64,000 bases of DNA from contig NZ_CP020694.1 in the NCBI RefSeq assembly GCF_003611275.1, positions 1,550,001 through 1,614,000 of the forward strand, read 5' to 3'. This DNA comes from Sulfitobacter sp. D7 (GTDB lineage Bacteria; Pseudomonadota; Alphaproteobacteria; Rhodobacterales; Rhodobacteraceae). Position 1 is the first letter of the stretch. Each line of letters starts with the position of its first letter. The notes under the pieces are model-generated. The model ran no database searches. It was not told where the DNA came from and worked only from the letters and a program-made list of their open reading frames with translations. Below, in pieces: positions 60,660 to 64,000 of the stretch. The position numbers and the translations under genes are program-made.

Positions 60660-61667
60660 TCAGGCCTCCTGCGGAACTTCGGTTGCGTAGATATCGGTCC
60701 AGAGCTCATCAAGCGCGGGCTCCGGGCTTTCCTTGGCGAAATCGGCGCTCTCGTTCACGATCTTCTTGATCTCTTTGTCGATGGCCTTGAGGTCCTCTTC
60801 GCTGGCGTGATTGCCTTCCAGCAACAGGGTACGGACCGATTCAATCGGGTCACGCTCGTCGCGCATTTTCTGAACCTCTTCACGGGTGCGGTATTTCGCG
60901 GGGTCGGACATGGAGTGGCCACGGTAACGGTAGGTCTTGATCTCCAGAATATACGGCCCGTTCTCACGGGCGTGGGCCACGGCCTTTTGACCGGCCTCTT
61001 TCACCGCCAGCACGTCCATCCCATCGACGGCCTCACCGGGGATACCAAAGGCTTTGCCGCGCTCCCAAATCTCGGCAGAGGAGGTCGAGCGCTGCTGCGA
61101 TGTGCCCATGGCGTATTGGTTGTTCTCGATCACAAAGATCACCGGCAGCTTCCAAAGGGCGGCCATGTTAAAGGTCTCATAGACCTGACCTTGGTTCGCC
61201 GCACCATCGCCGAAATAGGTGAAAGTGACGCGCCCGTTGCCCTTGTACTGATCGGCAAAGGCCAGCCCCGCGCCGAGCGGCACCTGCGCTGCGACAATGC
61301 CGTGGCCGCCGTAAAAATGCTTTTCTTTCGAGAACATATGCATGCTCCCGCCCTTGCCCTTGGAGTAGCCACCCTCGCGGCCCGTCAACTCGGCCATGAC
61401 GCCGTTCGGGTCCATGCCACAGGCCAGCATATGGCCGTGATCGCGGTAGGAAGTGACGCGCTTGTCGCCTTCTTCGGCGGCGGCCTCAAGGCCGACAACA
61501 ACAGCTTCTTGCCCAATATAGAGGTGGCAGAACCCCCCGATCAGCCCCATGCCGTATAGTTGTCCGGCTTTCTCTTCAAACCGCCGGATCAGCAGCATGT
61601 CGCGGTAGTAGCTGGTCAGCTCCTCCGCAGAGACATTGGGTTTCTTGCTCGATTTCCTCGCGGCCAT
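60660..61667 (-). CDS. pdhA: Pyruvate dehydrogenase E1 alpha
   Basis: The 335-residue thiamine-diphosphate enzyme has [20 protein letters not shown] at the N-terminus, [24 protein letters not shown] region (here [19 protein letters not shown]), the ThDP motif [20 protein letters not shown] with [20 protein letters not shown], and the phosphorylation-loop-like [20 protein letters not shown]. It decarboxylates pyruvate and works with pdhB. It is the first gene of the operon, behind GGAGGAGAC. Confidence 0.96.
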   Translation of the reverse strand: MAARKSSKKPNVSAEELTSYYRDMLLIRRFEEKAGQLYGMGLIGGFCHLYIGQEAVVVGLEAAAEEGDKRVTSYRDHGHMLACGMDPNGVMAELTGREGGYSKGKGGSMHMFSKEKHFYGGHGIVAAQVPLGAGLAFADQYKGNGRVTFTYFGDGAANQGQVYETFNMAALWKLPVIFVIENNQYAMGTSQQRSTSSAEIWERGKAFGIPGEAVDGMDVLAVKEAGQKAVAHARENGPYILEIKTYRYRGHSMSDPAKYRTREEVQKMRDERDPIESVRTLLLEGNHASEEDLKAIDKEIKKIVNESADFAKESPEPALDELWTDIYATEVPQEA

Positions 61668-61863
61668 GGACGTCTCCTCCGTCGGCTTTGGTCAGGTGCC
61701 AAAAGTAGTTTAGCGTTAAACTATTCCCTAGCGCATTCCGGAATGGATTGCGAGAGACTTTGTGACGTGGCGCGCGCGCCACGGCTGACAAGGCGAAGGA
61801 GGCCAGAGATTTTAAGTGATTGCAAGGCCGCAGGCGCGGGGCAGGGCGATCAGGGGCGAAAGG

Positions 61864-62163
61864 TCAGCGAATGACGATCTCATCGGTGCGGACCATGCCC
61901 AGCACCTTGCGCGCGCGTTCGTCCAAGAGATCAAGATCAAGGTAATCGTCCGACAGGCGACGGGTCAGGTTCTCCATCCGCGCAACCTCGGCGCGGACCT
62001 CGGCCAGACGGTCGCTCAGCTTTTGGTTCTCGGCCACGATCTCGGTCCGGCGGAACAGGCCGAAATCCCCTTGCACGGCGGCAAAGGTGAAATACAGGCT
62101 CAGCGCAAAAGCGATTGCGAAAAACAGCAATGTGCCGAAAGCCGGACGGGTGTTGCGTGTCAT
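61864..62163 (-). CDS. Septum formation initiator (FtsB/DivIC-like)
   Basis: The 99-residue bitopic membrane protein has one N-terminal helix (FGTLLFFAIAFALSLYFTFA) followed by a periplasmic coiled coil (EIVAENQKLSDRLAEVRAEV; ARMENLTRRLSDDYLDLDLL) and the family ending DERARKVLGMVRTDEIVI. It probably acts in the divisome FtsQBL complex. GAGG lies upstream of ATG 62163. It lies between the pdh operon and pgk. Confidence 0.88.
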   Translation of the reverse strand: MTRNTRPAFGTLLFFAIAFALSLYFTFAAVQGDFGLFRRTEIVAENQKLSDRLAEVRAEVARMENLTRRLSDDYLDLDLLDERARKVLGMVRTDEIVIR

Positions 62164-62284
62164 GGTTCTGCCTCTGCGTCTCTTGGCGGACGTGACATCA
62201 GTATGACACAGGCGATTCGACATGGGAATCCCACAATTGCGGGAAACCCGTTGTTTTTAGCGCGAAATCACGATTTTGCGCGGC

Positions 62285-63463
62285 TTAGCCGCCCAGAGCA
62301 GCAACGCCGGGCAGGGTTTTGCCTTCCATCCACTCAAGGAAAGCGCCCCCGGCGGTTGAGATATAGGTGAAATCATCCGCCACGCCCGCTTGGTTTAGCG
62401 CGGCAACCGTGTCACCGCCCCCGGCGACCGAGGTCAGCGTGCCTTCGCGCGTCTTGACCGCTGCTGCGCGGGCCGCGGCGACGGTGGCGGTATCGAAAGG
62501 CGGAATTTCAAAGGCCCCCATCGGCCCATTCCAGATCAAGGTCCGCAGCCCGGCAAAAGCCGTTTCGACCAAGGCGACCGTATCGGGGCCCGCATCCAGC
62601 ACCATCTGGTCTTTGGCGAGGCTGGCATCGGGGCCGAGCTGGGCCACCTCATGCGCGGCCCCTTTGGCGAACTCACGCGCGACCAGACCGTCAACCGGCA
62701 AGATCACCCGGCAGCCCGCCTTTTCGGCCTGCGCCATGATGTCTTTGGCCGTGTCGTAATAATCCGGCTCTTCCAACGACTTGCCCAGATCAGCACCGAG
62801 CGCGGCGAGGAAAGTGTTCGCCATGCCGCCGCCGATCACCAGAACATCCAGCCGGTTCACGAGGTTTTCTAAAAGCGCGATTTTGGTCGAGACCTTGGCC
62901 CCCCCAACGACAGCGCCAACAGGACGCTCAGGCTTAGCGAGGGCTGCCTCAAGCGCCGAGAGTTCCGCCTGCATCAAACGGCCCGCGCAGGCAGGCAACA
63001 GCCGCGCCAGCGCCTCGGTCGAGGCATGGGCGCGGTGGGCGGCAGAGAAGGCATCGTTACAATAGATATCGCCAAGCGCGGCCAGTTGGCGGGCGAAACC
63101 TTCGTCATTGGCTTCTTCGCCGGGATAAAAGCGGATGTTTTCCAAAAGTTGCAGATCACCCTGCGCTTCGGCAGCGGCATCCAGCGAGGAGACGAAAGCC
63201 ACATCGCGGCCCAATGCCTTTTCCAGCGCGGGTAGGACTTGTTTCAGGCTCATCTCGTCCACGGCCTTGCCCTTGGGCCGTCCGAAATGCGCCAGCAGCG
63301 TCACCTTGCCGCCGCGCGACAGGATGTCGGTCACCGTGGGCACGATCCGCTCGATCCGTGTGGCATCGGTAACGCGGCCATTTTCGACCGGTACGTTGAT
63401 GTCGACGCGCAAAAGCACCCGCTTGCCGTCCAGTTCCATATCGTCCAGTGACTTCCAGCCCAT
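62285..63463 (-). CDS. pgk: Phosphoglycerate kinase
   Basis: The 392-residue glycolytic enzyme makes ATP from 1,3-bisphosphoglycerate. Family stretches are [48 protein letters not shown] and [18 protein letters not shown], and the C-terminal [20 protein letters not shown]. The start ATG 63463 has a plausible upstream region. An inverted repeat just after its stop (GCGCAAAATC..GATTTCGCGC) has no good T-run. Confidence 0.96.
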   Translation of the reverse strand: MGWKSLDDMELDGKRVLLRVDINVPVENGRVTDATRIERIVPTVTDILSRGGKVTLLAHFGRPKGKAVDEMSLKQVLPALEKALGRDVAFVSSLDAAAEAQGDLQLLENIRFYPGEEANDEGFARQLAALGDIYCNDAFSAAHRAHASTEALARLLPACAGRLMQAELSALEAALAKPERPVGAVVGGAKVSTKIALLENLVNRLDVLVIGGGMANTFLAALGADLGKSLEEPDYYDTAKDIMAQAEKAGCRVILPVDGLVAREFAKGAAHEVAQLGPDASLAKDQMVLDAGPDTVALVETAFAGLRTLIWNGPMGAFEIPPFDTATVAAARAAAVKTREGTLTSVAGGGDTVAALNQAGVADDFTYISTAGGAFLEWMEGKTLPGVAALGG

Positions 63464-63590
63464 CGGTCTTCTCCCAATCCAATCCGTTGCGCTGTGTTTT
63501 GCTGTTATCTTGGCTCAGGTCAATGCGCGGCTTGGCAATCGCGGCCAAGCTCCTTAGGTATCTGGCAAAGACAAACCAAAGGATTGCCCA

Positions 63591-64000
63591 ATGGCCGAGA
63601 TCAAAGACCCCGAAAACACCATCCTGATGGAACTCAAAGGCGGCACCGTCACTATTGAGTTGATGCCTGACCTTGCGCCCAAGCACGTCGAGCGCATGAA
63701 AGAACTGGCCCGCGCCGGGAAATACGACAACGTGGCTTTCCACCGCGTGATCGAAGGTTTCATGGCCCAGACGGGCGATGTGGCCAACGGCAACATGGAA
63801 GACAACTTCAACCTGCGTGCGGCTGGCACCGGCGGCTCCGACCTGCCGAACCTGCCCGCGGAATTCTCCAAGGTTCCCCACGCGCGTGGGACCATCGGCG
63901 CCGCTCGTTCGGCCAACCCCGACAGCGCCAACAGCCAGTTCTTCATCAACTTCAAGGACAATGATTTCCTCAACGGTCAGTACACCGTTTACGGGCAAGT
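63591..64000 (+). CDS. ppiB: Cyclophilin-type peptidyl-prolyl isomerase (cut by window edge)
   Basis: About 136 N-terminal residues are visible before the window ends. The catalytic region is KYDNVAFHRVIEGFMAQTGD near residue 48, then HARGTIGAARSANPDSANSQ and FFINFKDNDFLNGQYTVYG. There is no signal peptide in the visible start MAEIKDPENTILMELKGGTV, so a cytoplasmic form is likely. It is divergent from pgk. Confidence 0.94.
   Translation, partial: MAEIKDPENTILMELKGGTVTIELMPDLAPKHVERMKELARAGKYDNVAFHRVIEGFMAQTGDVANGNMEDNFNLRAAGTGGSDLPNLPAEFSKVPHARGTIGAARSANPDSANSQFFINFKDNDFLNGQYTVYGQ

Noticed and set aside
62259..62281. Inverted repeat after pgk as its terminator
   Set aside because: The stem is imperfect, and on the minus strand it is followed by A residues rather than a T-run.
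1..64000. CRISPR arrays, tRNA or rRNA genes, insertion sequences
   Set aside because: Reading both strands showed no spaced direct repeats, no tRNA-like cloverleaf that I could support, and no transposase.

Overview
The window is high-GC DNA with tightly packed operons and a gene content typical of an aerobic marine alphaproteobacterium of the family Rhodobacteraceae, Roseobacter group. A Sulfitobacter-like organism would fit, but the genus is an inference. The main arguments are a complete thiosulfate-oxidising sox cluster, a GapR (DUF2312) nucleoid protein, an NDUFA12-type complex I subunit, a pyruvate dehydrogenase E1-beta with its own lipoyl domain, and a full RcGTA-type gene transfer agent cluster ending at cysE. 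Long open frames on the strand opposite real genes are GC-bias shadows and are not listed.

Layout. 1-9246: sox region. soxT (cut by the window edge), soxR and soxS run leftward; soxVW, soxXYZA, soxB and soxCD run rightward. Three ATTC-N8-GAAT-like palindromes sit in front of soxS/soxV, soxX and soxC, and the SoxR protein has the two-cysteine pattern of persulfide sensors. 9283-15151: clpP and clpX, a RidA-like protein, a fused FkbM methyltransferase/GT61 glycosyltransferase, an NDUFA12 homologue, a DUF2155 protein and aat. 15157-17025: accC and accB. 17222-22470: a five-gene branched-chain-amino-acid-type ABC transporter, divergent from a ScfR/RamB-like regulator. 24112-27539: a response regulator, a small membrane protein and a symporter-fused histidine kinase. 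27536-31192: a TIGR01244-type protein, a small membrane protein, gapR, a Ca2+/Na+ antiporter and trigger factor. 31193-31666 is the only gene-free stretch above 300 bp and has unexplained repeat structure. 31667-36010: a cyclic-nucleotide phosphodiesterase, a lytic transglycosylase lipoprotein, an unknown small protein and rpsF-rpsR-rplI. 36225-42634: fabD, two unknown genes, fabG, acpP, a GNAT protein, fabF and mltG. 42857-56912: the GTA structural cluster g1-g15. 57011-64000: cysE, pdhA-pdhB-pdhC, a DivIC/FtsB-like protein, pgk and a truncated peptidyl-prolyl isomerase.

How the genes work together. The sox genes encode a periplasmic pathway oxidising SoxY-bound sulfur to sulfate. SoxXA loads substrate on SoxYZ, SoxB hydrolyses the sulfate group and SoxCD oxidises the remaining sulfane sulfur. 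SoxV/W/S supply reductant and SoxR probably represses until sulfane sulfur is sensed. The GTA genes build a small HK97-like head and tail that package host DNA; terminase, portal, protease, capsid, connectors, tail and hub genes are all present in order.

The most unusual signals are two intrinsic-terminator-like hairpins bracketing GTA g1. One lies in the leader before g1. The other lies right after the g1 stop, inside the open frame of the large terminase gene. Together they suggest that transcription into the GTA operon is controlled by termination or antitermination. The acpP leader also carries mutually exclusive RNA stems.
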